The position numbers were made by a program, and so were the translations under genes. The notes under the pieces are model-generated. The model worked only from the letters and a program-made list of their open reading frames with translations. It ran no database searches and had not been told where the DNA came from. From positions 1 to 12,635 of the forward strand of contig JBASOM010000006.1 of the NCBI GenBank assembly GCA_049658265.1: a stretch of 12,635 bases of DNA. Reading direction: 5' to 3'. Each line of letters opens with the position of its first letter. The first letter of the stretch is position 1. Shown in pieces: positions 1-6,052 of this stretch. Source of the stretch: DTU063 sp001512695 (GTDB lineage: Bacteria; Bacillota; Thermosediminibacteria; Thermosediminibacterales; Tepidanaerobacteraceae).

Positions 1-15
1 GTCCCAAATTATTCA
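1..15 (-). repeat. Possible edge of a GGGAC-type dispersed repeat
   Basis: Read on the minus strand, the first 15 bases are TGAATAATTTGGGAC. This matches 13 of 15 positions of the start of the repeat copy at 11423 and 12 of 15 of the copies at 12568 and 12586. The copy would continue beyond the left edge of the window, so it cannot be confirmed here. Confidence 0.3.
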
Positions 16-35
16 TCCCCGGACCTGCCAAGGGG

Positions 36-277
36 ACGTCAGACCGTGTGAAAATCACACTGTTTCATAACTAAAAAAGAAATTTTCCCCTTTTGCCAAC
101 ATCAAGGGTATATGTTTTACAATTAAAACTACAATAAGTGAAAATCCGGCGCTTGTGTAGGCCGGATTCCCACTTTTTTATAGTTACAATGTAAGACATA
201 CCCTTAATGTTAGTGAAGGGGAGAAAAAGTACTCTTTATTAGTCATTAAACAGGGTGCTTTTCACACGGTCTGACGT
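36..277. repeat. Large imperfect palindrome (MITE-like fold-back element)
   Basis: The outer ends are a perfect 19-bp inverted repeat: ACGTCAGACCGTGTGAAAA at 36-54 and its reverse complement at 259-277. Complementarity continues inward with scattered mismatches and small indels. Examples are CTGTTT near 61-66 against AAACAG near 248-253, and AAGGGTAT near 103-110 against ATACCCTT near 199-206. The centre is a separate hairpin with ATCCGGC and GCCGGAT arms near 144-168 around a short loop. The whole 242 bp could fold into one long stem. No plausible ORF lies inside. It resembles a non-autonomous mobile element or a structured RNA locus; which one is unknown. Confidence 0.75.
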
Positions 278-353
278 TTCGTTTGTCAGGTTAATTTTGT
301 GAGGGTGATTTAGCGAAGTAGTGGCAAAATAGCAGTGATATGGTAAGAGTTTG

Positions 354-362
354 TGGTATAAT
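354..362 (+). promoter_or_regulatory. Extended -10 promoter for the HepT/MNT cassette
   Basis: TGG followed by a perfect TATAAT (357-362) forms an extended -10 element. No good -35 box is present about 17 bp upstream, which is acceptable for an extended -10 promoter. Transcription would start near 369, giving a short leader before the ribosome binding site at 386-392. No other strong promoter was seen between here and the two-gene cassette. Confidence 0.5.
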
Positions 363-399
363 TATAGAGAAGATTCAAATAGATTGAAGGAGTGGTAAG

Positions 400-468
400 A
401 TGGCCATAGGAGAAGATGGGATGCAAAAACTCAAAGCAGCATTTGAACAATCCATCTTAATCCAATAA
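400..468 (+). CDS. 22-residue leader-like ORF or gene remnant
   Basis: This short ORF starts with ATG seven bases after a good ribosome binding site (GAAGGAG, 386-392) and ends with TAA at 466-468. The product begins MAIGEDGMQKLKAAFEQS and has no recognisable domain. It is the first translatable frame downstream of the extended -10 element and lies 47 bases before the HEPN gene. It could be a small leader cistron, or the surviving start of a decayed gene whose ribosome binding site now feeds the cassette. The sequence supports translation initiation but not a function. Confidence 0.3.
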   Translation: MAIGEDGMQKLKAAFEQSILIQ

Positions 469-515
469 AATGGTATCAGAAGAAAAACTTTTATTTTGAC
501 TGTGAGGTGAAGGAT

Positions 516-911
516 ATGGAAAAAGATATACGATGGAAGCAGAGATTTGCCAATTTTAAGAAAGCTACTGCACAGCTCACGGAATTTATAGAAAAAGATG
601 AATTAAATAAATTTGAAGTCCAGGGATTGATTCAATGCTTTGAATACACTTTTGAACTAGCCTGGAAAACCATGAAGGATTATCTAGAGTTGGAAGGATT
701 TAATGTAAAAAGCCCAAGAGCAACAATAAAAACAGCTTTTCAGACTGAATTGATAGATGATGGCCATGTATGGATAGATGCCTTGGAAAAGAGAAACTTG
801 ATGGCACATACATATGATGAACAAAGGGCAATGGAAGCTGAGAGATTAATAAGGGAAAAATATTATCATATAATCTTAAAACTGTGCCAGAAACTGGAGG
901 ATTTGTTATGA
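516..911 (+). CDS. hepT: HepT-like HEPN ribonuclease toxin (HI0074 family)
   Basis: This is a 131-residue, all-helical HEPN protein of the HI0074/HepT family, which was earlier annotated as nucleotidyltransferase substrate-binding protein. The key motif RNLMAHTY holds R93, H98 and Y100, matching the RX4HXY active site of HEPN RNases. In characterised HepT/MntA pairs the toxin cleaves RNA and is neutralised when the partner adds AMP units to the motif tyrosine. Here that role is inferred from family membership. The start is ATG 516, because GAGGTG at 504-509 sits six bases upstream; the frame is also open from a GTG at 507. The stop overlaps the next start by four bases (ATGA), so translation is probably coupled. 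The cassette is visibly richer in A+T than the genes downstream, which hints at acquisition. Confidence 0.88.
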   Translation: MEKDIRWKQRFANFKKATAQLTEFIEKDELNKFEVQGLIQCFEYTFELAWKTMKDYLELEGFNVKSPRATIKTAFQTELIDDGHVWIDALEKRNLMAHTYDEQRAMEAERLIREKYYHIILKLCQKLEDLL

Positions 912-1237
912 ATTTTGGCTTAAAGCAGTCTGATATCGAATATATAGTCGATGTCATTAAAAAGTTTCCTGAAATTGAAAAGGCCGTAATATTTGGCTCT
1001 AGGGCCAAGGGAAATCATAAGGCAGGTTCCGATGTTGATATAGCAATATACGGTGAAAATATTACATTCGATACAGTGGCATCCATTCACTTTATGCTTG
1101 AAGAAGAAGGCCCATTGCCATATTTCTTCGACATTGTCGATTATACTCATATAGAGCATGAAGAATTAAAGGAACATATTGACAGAGTTGGAAAAGTCAT
1201 TTATGAATCCAGAAGTAAGGATATTATGCAGCATTAA
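908..1237 (+). CDS. mntA: MntA-like minimal nucleotidyltransferase antitoxin
   Basis: This is a 109-residue minimal nucleotidyltransferase of the polymerase-beta superfamily. The signature GSRAKG...SDVD fits the GSX10DXD motif exactly: G30 and S31, then ten residues, then D42 and D44. A likely third metal-binding acid is D75 in FFDIVDY. In known type VII-like toxin-antitoxin pairs this enzyme transfers AMP from ATP to the HEPN partner's tyrosine. I chose ATG 908 because GGAGG at 896-900 lies seven bases upstream; a GTG at 884 would add eight residues inside the upstream gene. The four-base overlap with the HEPN gene is typical of the pair. Substrate and activity here are inferred. Confidence 0.88.
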   Translation: MNFGLKQSDIEYIVDVIKKFPEIEKAVIFGSRAKGNHKAGSDVDIAIYGENITFDTVASIHFMLEEEGPLPYFFDIVDYTHIEHEELKEHIDRVGKVIYESRSKDIMQH

Positions 1238-1239
1238 GC

Positions 1240-1374
1240 TATCAGGAGGGAGGATTTACCAGAGTAGAAGATGGGAAAGGTTATAAGTTTTATAGAGTTT
1301 ATATAGAACCCACATTAATCCTTGAACCTGAAGCTGAAAGTTTTACGCCGATACTAAAAGAGAAGGGGAAGTAA
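1240..1374 (+). pseudogene. Unidentified C-terminal gene fragment
   Basis: One frame is open from about 1240 to the TAA at 1372-1374 and reads like real protein, including KFYRVYIEPTLILEPEAES. It has no ATG, GTG or TTG start near the AGGAGGG at 1244-1250, so it is probably the tail of a lost gene. It ends inside a well-formed terminator, as a true gene end would. I do not recognise the family. Confidence 0.35.
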
Positions 1375-1386
1375 CCTTCTTTTTTT
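1361..1386 (+). terminator. Intrinsic terminator
   Basis: AGAAGG (1361-1366) pairs perfectly with CCTTCT (1375-1380) across an eight-base loop, followed at once by a T-tract at 1381-1386 and more T-rich sequence. It overlaps the stop codon of the preceding fragment and would also end transcription of the HEPN/nucleotidyltransferase cassette. Confidence 0.65.
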
Positions 1387-1410
1387 ATTTTTCGTGTATA
1401 TGCGATATTC

Positions 1411-1635
1411 ATGACCATTGTCAACGGAGCCTTCGGATTTGCCGAAAAGGCAAACATAACATTTTCAGATGTCTCAGCAAATGATTGGTTCTATGAAGAG
1501 GTTGCAAAGGCGGTAAAAGCCGGACACATAACAGGCTACCAGGACGGCACAGTAAGGCCGAATAAGGAAATAAGCCGTCAGGAAGCTGCAGTAGCCCTTT
1601 GCACTCCTGTTCCAAATATTGACTATTGCCTTTAA
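1411..1635 (+). pseudogene. Truncated S-layer homology (SLH) domain fragment
   Basis: The 74-codon frame contains most of one SLH domain: FSDVSANDW, then GHITGYQDGTVRPNKEIS and RQEAAVAL. SLH domains bind secondary cell-wall polymers and anchor proteins to the Gram-positive cell surface. Homology stops after about residue 65, and the last nine residues do not fit. Just upstream, the same frame reads VYAIFMTIVNGAFGFAEKAN, which looks like the end of a signal peptide with an AFGFA cleavage region, but no start codon with a ribosome binding site remains. This looks like the 5' part of a surface-protein gene that lost both its true start and its body. It is not continuous with the SLH domains at 10882-11422. 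Confidence 0.6.
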
Positions 1636-1654
1636 TCGAATGTCAAAATATAAT
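1626..1654 (+). promoter_or_regulatory. Promoter for the PAS-AraC pair
   Basis: TTGCCT (1626-1631) and a perfect TATAAT (1649-1654) are separated by 17 bp, the ideal sigma-A spacing. Transcription would begin near 1661, about 28 bases before the GGGAG at 1689-1693 that precedes the first regulator. A weaker extended -10 candidate, TGGTAAAAT, lies at 1671-1679. Confidence 0.5.
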
Positions 1655-1699
1655 GTAATTAGGATAATTTTGGTAAAATATGTTGTTTGGGAGATAGAA

Positions 1700-2494
1700 A
1701 TGGGGAATATTATGAAAGCCAGGCAAAAGGATATAGTCGCGTCATTTCAATGGCTCTCCGAGAAAGAAGAACTGCTGGCCAGGGTCATTAAGTACTTTCC
1801 TTATCCCATTCAGATTTACGCTCCAGACGGAAAGTCGGTGCTGGTGAACAATGCTTTGCTGGACGAATATAATGTCAGCAGCCCGGACATGGTCGTCGGA
1901 AAATACAATATATTTAAAGACCCTGACATTATAGCAACAGGCCAGATGGACAAGATAAAGCTGGCCTTTCAAGGGGAAACTGTCTTTTTCCAGGATGTAA
2001 AAGTGCCCTTGGAAAGTATTGTGGAGCGCTACGGCCTGCGGGACTTGGATTTAGAGGCAGTATACCAGGACATAACCCTTTTCCCCATTTTCGATGAGGA
2101 ACAAAAGGTGATATATGTAGCGGCATTTCTTATCAACAGAAGGGTATATCGAGGCAAGGATGAAATTGAAAAGGCAAAAGAGTACATAGAAAGCCACTGG
2201 CGGGAGCCCTTTAATTTGAGGGAAACGGCAAAGGCTGCCTGTCTCAGCAAGGCCCAATTCACAAAACTGTTTAAAAAGCACACCGGACTAACGCCCCATG
2301 AGTATTATATAAATTATAAAATGGAGAAATTGAAGGAAAAGCTGATGGACCTTAACCTTAGCATCGCCGAGGCCTTTGCTGCGTGCAACATGAATTACAA
2401 CGGCCACTTTGCGAGAGTTTTTAAGGAGAAAACCGGCCTTACTCCTTCCGATTATCGCAAAATAATGTTAGGTCAAAAAAGAAATGAGGGTTGA
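1700..2494 (+). CDS. PAS-domain AraC-family transcriptional regulator (first copy)
   Basis: This 264-residue DNA-binding regulator has an N-terminal PAS-like sensor (about residues 20-145), containing YFPYPIQIYAPDGKSVLVNN. A C-terminal AraC/XylS double helix-turn-helix covers about residues 150-258, with FNLRETAKAACLSKAQFTKL and later NYNGHFARVFKEKTGLTPSDYR. The PAS part probably senses a small molecule or redox state; the ligand is unknown. ATG 1700 follows GGGAG (1689-1693) by six bases, whereas the longest frame from 1619 has no good ribosome binding site and would overlap the promoter. It is followed three bases later by a close paralogue, so the two form an operon. Its targets may include the nearby surface gene, but that is inferred from position only. 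Confidence 0.85.
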   Translation: MGNIMKARQKDIVASFQWLSEKEELLARVIKYFPYPIQIYAPDGKSVLVNNALLDEYNVSSPDMVVGKYNIFKDPDIIATGQMDKIKLAFQGETVFFQDVKVPLESIVERYGLRDLDLEAVYQDITLFPIFDEEQKVIYVAAFLINRRVYRGKDEIEKAKEYIESHWREPFNLRETAKAACLSKAQFTKLFKKHTGLTPHEYYINYKMEKLKEKLMDLNLSIAEAFAACNMNYNGHFARVFKEKTGLTPSDYRKIMLGQKRNEG

Positions 2495-2497
2495 TTC

Positions 2498-3280
2498 ATG
2501 GATGCTCAGCTTGAGGATGTCCAGAGGGGCTTGGCAAAATCCATCCTGTCCCTTTATAAAGAAGAGGGGCTCTTTGCGAAGGTAATCGAGTATTTCCCCT
2601 ATCCGATCCAGATTTTCTCCACTGATGGGACGGCCAGGCTCATAAACAAAGCGGCGCTGGATATGATAGGCATAAAAAGCGTGGAGGCCCACGTAGGCAA
2701 GTACAATTGTTTTGAGGATCCCATCGTGCGCGAGCTCGGTTTTTTGGACCAGCTTAAGCGCGTTCTAAAAGGGGAAACAGTATATATCACCGATTTCAAC
2801 GCATCTTACCAGGATATGATCAAGCACTTCAACGTGGTAGATAGGGACATTCAGACTATAAGTTCGGATATTACCTGTTTTCCCCTGCTCAATAATGAAG
2901 GTGAAGTGGAATATTTTGCTGCCGTTTTTATATTTAAAAAGGTGTACCGGGGGAGGGAAGAAATTGGCAGGGCCAGGCAGTACACAGAAAGTCACTGGCA
3001 GGAGCCTTTCAACTTGAGCGAAGCGGCGAAGGTGGCCTGCCTCAGCAAGGCCCAATTTGCCAAGCTGTTTAAAAAGCACACCGGGGTAACACCCCACGAG
3101 TATTATATCAATTATAAAATCGAGAGGTTGAAAGAGAAACTGCTGGATACCAACCTAACTATCGCCCAGGCCTTTGCCGCCTGCAACATGAACTATAACG
3201 GCCATTCCGCAAAACTGTTCAAGGAGAAGGTTGGTGTCTCGCCTTCTGTATATCGGAAAATGTCGGTGAAAAATAAATAG
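2498..3280 (+). CDS. PAS-domain AraC-family transcriptional regulator (second copy)
   Basis: This 260-residue paralogue of the preceding gene has the same layout. The PAS-like sensor (about residues 20-145) carries EYFPYPIQIFSTDGTARLIN, and the AraC-type double helix-turn-helix covers about residues 150-255. The HTH half is much more alike between copies than the sensor half. Both contain LSKAQF, KLFKKHTG, TPHEYYINYK and AFAACNMNYNGH, which suggests duplication followed by sensor divergence, so the pair could answer different signals at similar DNA sites. ATG 2498 lies seven bases after GAGGG (2486-2490) and three bases after the previous stop. A strong terminator follows. Ligand and targets are unknown. 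Confidence 0.85.
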   Translation: MDAQLEDVQRGLAKSILSLYKEEGLFAKVIEYFPYPIQIFSTDGTARLINKAALDMIGIKSVEAHVGKYNCFEDPIVRELGFLDQLKRVLKGETVYITDFNASYQDMIKHFNVVDRDIQTISSDITCFPLLNNEGEVEYFAAVFIFKKVYRGREEIGRARQYTESHWQEPFNLSEAAKVACLSKAQFAKLFKKHTGVTPHEYYINYKIERLKEKLLDTNLTIAQAFAACNMNYNGHSAKLFKEKVGVSPSVYRKMSVKNK

Positions 3281-3299
3281 GCCTTGTTTGCAATGAGAG

Positions 3300-3343
3300 G
3301 AAGCCGAGCTTTGTCACATGATGAAAGCCCGGTTTCTTTTTTT
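3300..3343 (+). terminator. Intrinsic terminator of the regulator pair
   Basis: Arms 3300-3312 (GAAGCCGAGCTTT) and 3324-3336 (AAAGCCCGGTTTC) pair with one mismatch and one G-T pair around an 11-base loop. Seven Ts follow at 3337-3343. It begins 20 bases after the stop of the second regulator and separates that operon from the PAS-only gene. Confidence 0.85.
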
Positions 3344-3390
3344 GTCGCAAAATAAGATTTTTCGTACTAACAATAAGCATATTCAGCCTA

Positions 3391-3417
3391 TTCGCACAAC
3401 AAGTCCTTTTATAAAAT
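3391..3417 (+). promoter_or_regulatory. Weak promoter candidate for the PAS-only gene
   Basis: TTCGCA (3391-3396) and TAAAAT (3412-3417) are 15 bp apart, shorter than ideal. The terminator just upstream means the PAS-only gene needs its own promoter, and this is the best candidate seen in the gap. Confidence 0.3.
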
Positions 3418-3469
3418 ATGGCTGAGCGACATGTAAGCTATCGGCAATGCGCTTGAAAGGAAGGTGCTA

Positions 3470-3955
3470 ATGGAAAAAAAAACGAAGGAACAGCTGCTAG
3501 ATGAACTGACAGAGGTACAGAAAATGCTGGAGAAAAGAACGGAGCTTCAAGGTCACATGATGAGAGATCTTAAATTACTTGTCGCAAATGAACTGCTATT
3601 TTCTCAGATAATAGATTTTTTACCTTACCCCATTGCCATTTTTACACCCCAGTATAGTGTGACCATGGTGAACAAGGCTTTTGCGGCGGAAGCTAAAAGG
3701 CTGGCTAAGGGCCCTGAAGAAAAGCCGGTTAGAATCGTCCAATACAAGATCTTCGATATGCAGTTGGCTTCGGCCGTCAAGAAGGTCTTCAACGGCTATA
3801 CCTTCTTTTTAGAGGAGTTAAAGGACCCTTTTTCCATGTTTTCGGGAATTGATGCACAAAGCCCGCTGCCTGGCCATTTCAACAGGGCCGTTATTTTCCC
3901 CGTCACGGCTGATGATGGAGGAATTACCCACGCTGTGATTGTGCTTATGCCCTAG
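3470..3955 (+). CDS. Stand-alone PAS-domain protein related to the adjacent regulators
   Basis: This 161-residue protein starts with a charged, probably coiled-coil helix (about residues 1-40), followed by a PAS-like domain. Its core, LLFSQIIDFLPYPIAIFTP, aligns with LFAKVIEYFPYPIQIFSTDG in the second regulator. It ends at VIVLMP, the point where the two regulators pass into their HTH half, so it is a sensor without a DNA-binding domain. No HTH remnant is visible downstream. ATG 3470 follows AAGGAAGG (3457-3464) by five bases; GTG 3464 is a weaker choice. It might dimerise with the regulators through PAS or coiled-coil contacts and modulate them, or it may be a stable truncated duplicate. Function is unknown. 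Confidence 0.75.
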   Translation: MEKKTKEQLLDELTEVQKMLEKRTELQGHMMRDLKLLVANELLFSQIIDFLPYPIAIFTPQYSVTMVNKAFAAEAKRLAKGPEEKPVRIVQYKIFDMQLASAVKKVFNGYTFFLEELKDPFSMFSGIDAQSPLPGHFNRAVIFPVTADDGGITHAVIVLMP

Positions 3956-3999
3956 ATGGATTTTTCCCCTTCTGCGTAAAAAAGGAAGCAAAATATTAT

Positions 4000-4022
4000 G
4001 GGAGGTAAGAACGATGAGATGA
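4000..4022 (+). other. Two-codon minigene in the surface-gene leader
   Basis: GGGAGG (4000-4005) lies eight bases before ATG AGA TGA (4014-4022), a start codon followed by one sense codon and a stop. It sits about 60 bases before the surface-protein start. Such minigenes can cause peptidyl-tRNA drop-off or alter ribosome loading downstream, but chance is also possible. Confidence 0.25.
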
Positions 4023-4071
4023 AATATAGCGGTGTCAGCTGATAACGTCTTTGGAGGATTAATTATTTATT

Positions 4072-4088
4072 GGAGGAGGATGGAAGTG
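4072..4088 (+). promoter_or_regulatory. Ribosome binding site that decides the surface-gene start
   Basis: GGAGGAGG (4072-4079) directly abuts ATG 4080. The in-frame GTG at 4086 lies six bases beyond the AGGAGG core, a much better spacing. It gives a textbook signal peptide beginning MKRRRVV. ATG 4080 remains possible and would add two residues; GTG 4032 lacks a good site. Confidence 0.55.
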
Positions 4089-6023
4089 AAGCGAAGGCGA
4101 GTCGTTTCGTTAGTATTGTGCTTCATAATGATATTTACCCTTTGGCAACCTGTATTTGCTGATGGCGATACCCTAACCTGGACCGGGGAAGCTGGTGACG
4201 GGTCATGGCATAATGCCGGCAACTGGGATTTAGGGAGAGTTCCCGGCTCAGGTGATAAGGTTGTCATTCCTGAAGAAACTGTAGTAGAGGTGGTTTATGA
4301 AACCGAACCGGTAGAACTAGATTGTGCCGGCGATTTGTGGATTGAATCGGGCGGCCATCTCTACCTTACCGGCACTTCCTACCTGAGATCTTTCGATGAT
4401 TATGTGTTTGATATTTTTGGTGATGGAAACATCACGATAACGGGAGAGGGCAGCGAACTACATTTGGACGAAGGTTATATAGAAGGAGAGGGTACCCTAA
4501 CTATTGATCCGGGAGCCAGCTTGATTCTGGATACGGGCAGTGTTGAGGACGGAGCAGGGATAGGCTGGCATTTAGTTAATGATGGCCAGGTACTGGTCGA
4601 GAGTGGTTGGCTCTTTCTATACGGTAGCGGTGAGGGCGAAGGAGCATTCACCATAGCCGAAGAGGCTAGCCTCATATTTGAGGGTACTTTTAACGTTGGC
4701 GGAGATGTGATAAATAGTGGCGAGCTTTACTTATGGTACAATGCCAACGTCTATTTTGAAGGGGATTATCGGCAGGATAATACAGGCTTAACAACTATTA
4801 ATATCGATAATTCAGATGAATATGGCAAGCTGAACATTGGCGGCGAAGCCAACCTGGACGGAACATTGGTAATAGATATTTATTATTACCCTGCACCGGG
4901 GGCATCTTTTGAAGTCTTGACTTATGGCTCCAGGAACGGTGAGTTTTCCGAAATCATTATCGATCGGGATGACGTGGAATTTGAGGTGGAATATAGGGAA
5001 AACAGCCTCGTATTGTCCGTAGAGGCTGATACTGAACCGCCGGAGCTGATAAGCCTGATCCCGGAAAGCGGAGCTACTGTCCCGCCAAATCTTGACAGGC
5101 TCACAATGGTGTTCAGCGAACCTGTATGGGGCGACTGGAATAAAAGTGGGAGTGTCTATAATGCAGAAACTAACAGCCATGTGCGATGGCTAAATTTCAG
5201 TGAGTATGATGATCAAAATATTTCCGGGAACGGCACCGATACCATCACCCTCTACATTCCAGCCGGTACCTTTGAGATGGGCAAGAGCTATTATATAGAA
5301 ATTGACGAAGGGGCCCTGGTAGACAGGGGCGGAAACGAGTTTGCCGGCATCAGCGGCAGCAGCGAATGGACCTTTACGGTGTTAAACGATACCCAGCCGC
5401 CGACGGCACCGGCAAATCTGCTCTGTTCTTCAAAGACGTCTACATCGATTACCTTGCAATGGGACCCCTCCAGCGACGACTATGGTCCCATCGGGTATGA
5501 TATTTATGGGAAGAAGTATGGGGACTTTGTGCTTATCGGCAGCACGGAAACCACCAGTTTCACGGTGCTAAAGATCGGCCACAGTTTCCTTGAACCTGAA
5601 AGCGAGTATACTTTCAAGGTTATCGCAGTGGACGGCAACGGCAATGAATCCGAACCATCAGATGTGCTATCAGTAATTACCAATCAAAGGCCTAACTTTA
5701 TTTGGTATGAGAAAGAAATACCTCCCACATCTGCCATCTATTTTGATATCAGCTACGGGGCCGGGAAATATGTTGCTGTAGGAACCCGCGGCACCATTTT
5801 ATCCTCAGATGATGGTGTGAACTGGGAACTTGATTGCACTGGGGATATTTCGGATCCGCAGTTTAGGGCAGTAACTTTCGGCAACAACAGGTTTGTTGCT
5901 GTAGGGGGCAACGATATTTATACCAAAAGCCCAACCGATGAAGAATGGACCAAAATAGAATTGGATGCCGGGTATGCTAATTTAAACGATGTAATCTATG
6001 TGGAAGGATCTACCAGGCGGTAA
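4086..6023 (+). CDS. N-terminal part of a giant modular S-layer surface protein
   Basis: This 645-residue secreted protein fragment has these parts in order. A signal peptide (1-25) has KRRR, a hydrophobic core and cleavage after VFA. A beta-rich region (about 28-300) opens with a WTGEAGDGSWHNAGNW and VPGSGDKVVI pattern seen in bacterial passenger and surface domains. A Big_5/SbsA-like Ig domain (about 317-435) follows, then an FN3 domain (about 437-534). Last are propeller-like repeats (about 537-641) with GKYVAVGTRGTILSSDDGVNW and NRFVAVGG. It ends in STRR in the middle of a third such repeat and has no wall anchor. The downstream frame has the anchor but no signal peptide. The two are therefore best read as one gene interrupted by a frameshift. 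As written, this product would be secreted but not attached. Confidence 0.75.
   Translation: MKRRRVVSLVLCFIMIFTLWQPVFADGDTLTWTGEAGDGSWHNAGNWDLGRVPGSGDKVVIPEETVVEVVYETEPVELDCAGDLWIESGGHLYLTGTSYLRSFDDYVFDIFGDGNITITGEGSELHLDEGYIEGEGTLTIDPGASLILDTGSVEDGAGIGWHLVNDGQVLVESGWLFLYGSGEGEGAFTIAEEASLIFEGTFNVGGDVINSGELYLWYNANVYFEGDYRQDNTGLTTINIDNSDEYGKLNIGGEANLDGTLVIDIYYYPAPGASFEVLTYGSRNGEFSEIIIDRDDVEFEVEYRENSLVLSVEADTEPPELISLIPESGATVPPNLDRLTMVFSEPVWGDWNKSGSVYNAETNSHVRWLNFSEYDDQNISGNGTDTITLYIPAGTFEMGKSYYIEIDEGALVDRGGNEFAGISGSSEWTFTVLNDTQPPTAPANLLCSSKTSTSITLQWDPSSDDYGPIGYDIYGKKYGDFVLIGSTETTSFTVLKIGHSFLEPESEYTFKVIAVDGNGNESEPSDVLSVITNQRPNFIWYEKEIPPTSAIYFDISYGAGKYVAVGTRGTILSSDDGVNWELDCTGDISDPQFRAVTFGNNRFVAVGGNDIYTKSPTDEEWTKIELDAGYANLNDVIYVEGSTRR
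5981..6020 (+). other. Frameshift window joining the two surface-protein ORFs
   Basis: The downstream frame has a stop at 5978-5980 and is open from 5981; the upstream frame stops at 6021-6023. A -1 shift anywhere between would fuse them. Repeat homology stays in the upstream frame up to YVEG (to 6008), after which the downstream frame reads IYQAVIEGITVPSAP and enters FN3. That favours a one-base loss near GGAAGGATC (6002-6010). A T TTA AAC heptamer in correct phase lies at 5981-5987. Weak hairpins follow at 6007-6025 and 6025-6046. Confidence 0.65.
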
Positions 6024-6052
6024 TCGAAGGAATCACCGTACCTTCGGCGCCA

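Noticed and set aside
470..499. A nine-residue ORF before the HEPN gene
   Set aside because: It has no ribosome binding site and is too short to support a claim.
1619..1699. A longer N-terminus for the first PAS-AraC regulator
   Set aside because: The extension overlaps the -35/-10 promoter, has no ribosome binding site, and does not align with the second regulator.
3956..4085. Possible riboswitch in the surface-gene leader
   Set aside because: I looked for a c-di-GMP (GEMM) type core and other common riboswitch motifs and saw none; only ribosome-binding-like GGAGG sites and the two-codon minigene are visible.
4032..4085. GTG 4032 as the start of the surface protein
   Set aside because: It would put 18 extra residues before an otherwise perfect signal peptide and lacks a good ribosome binding site.
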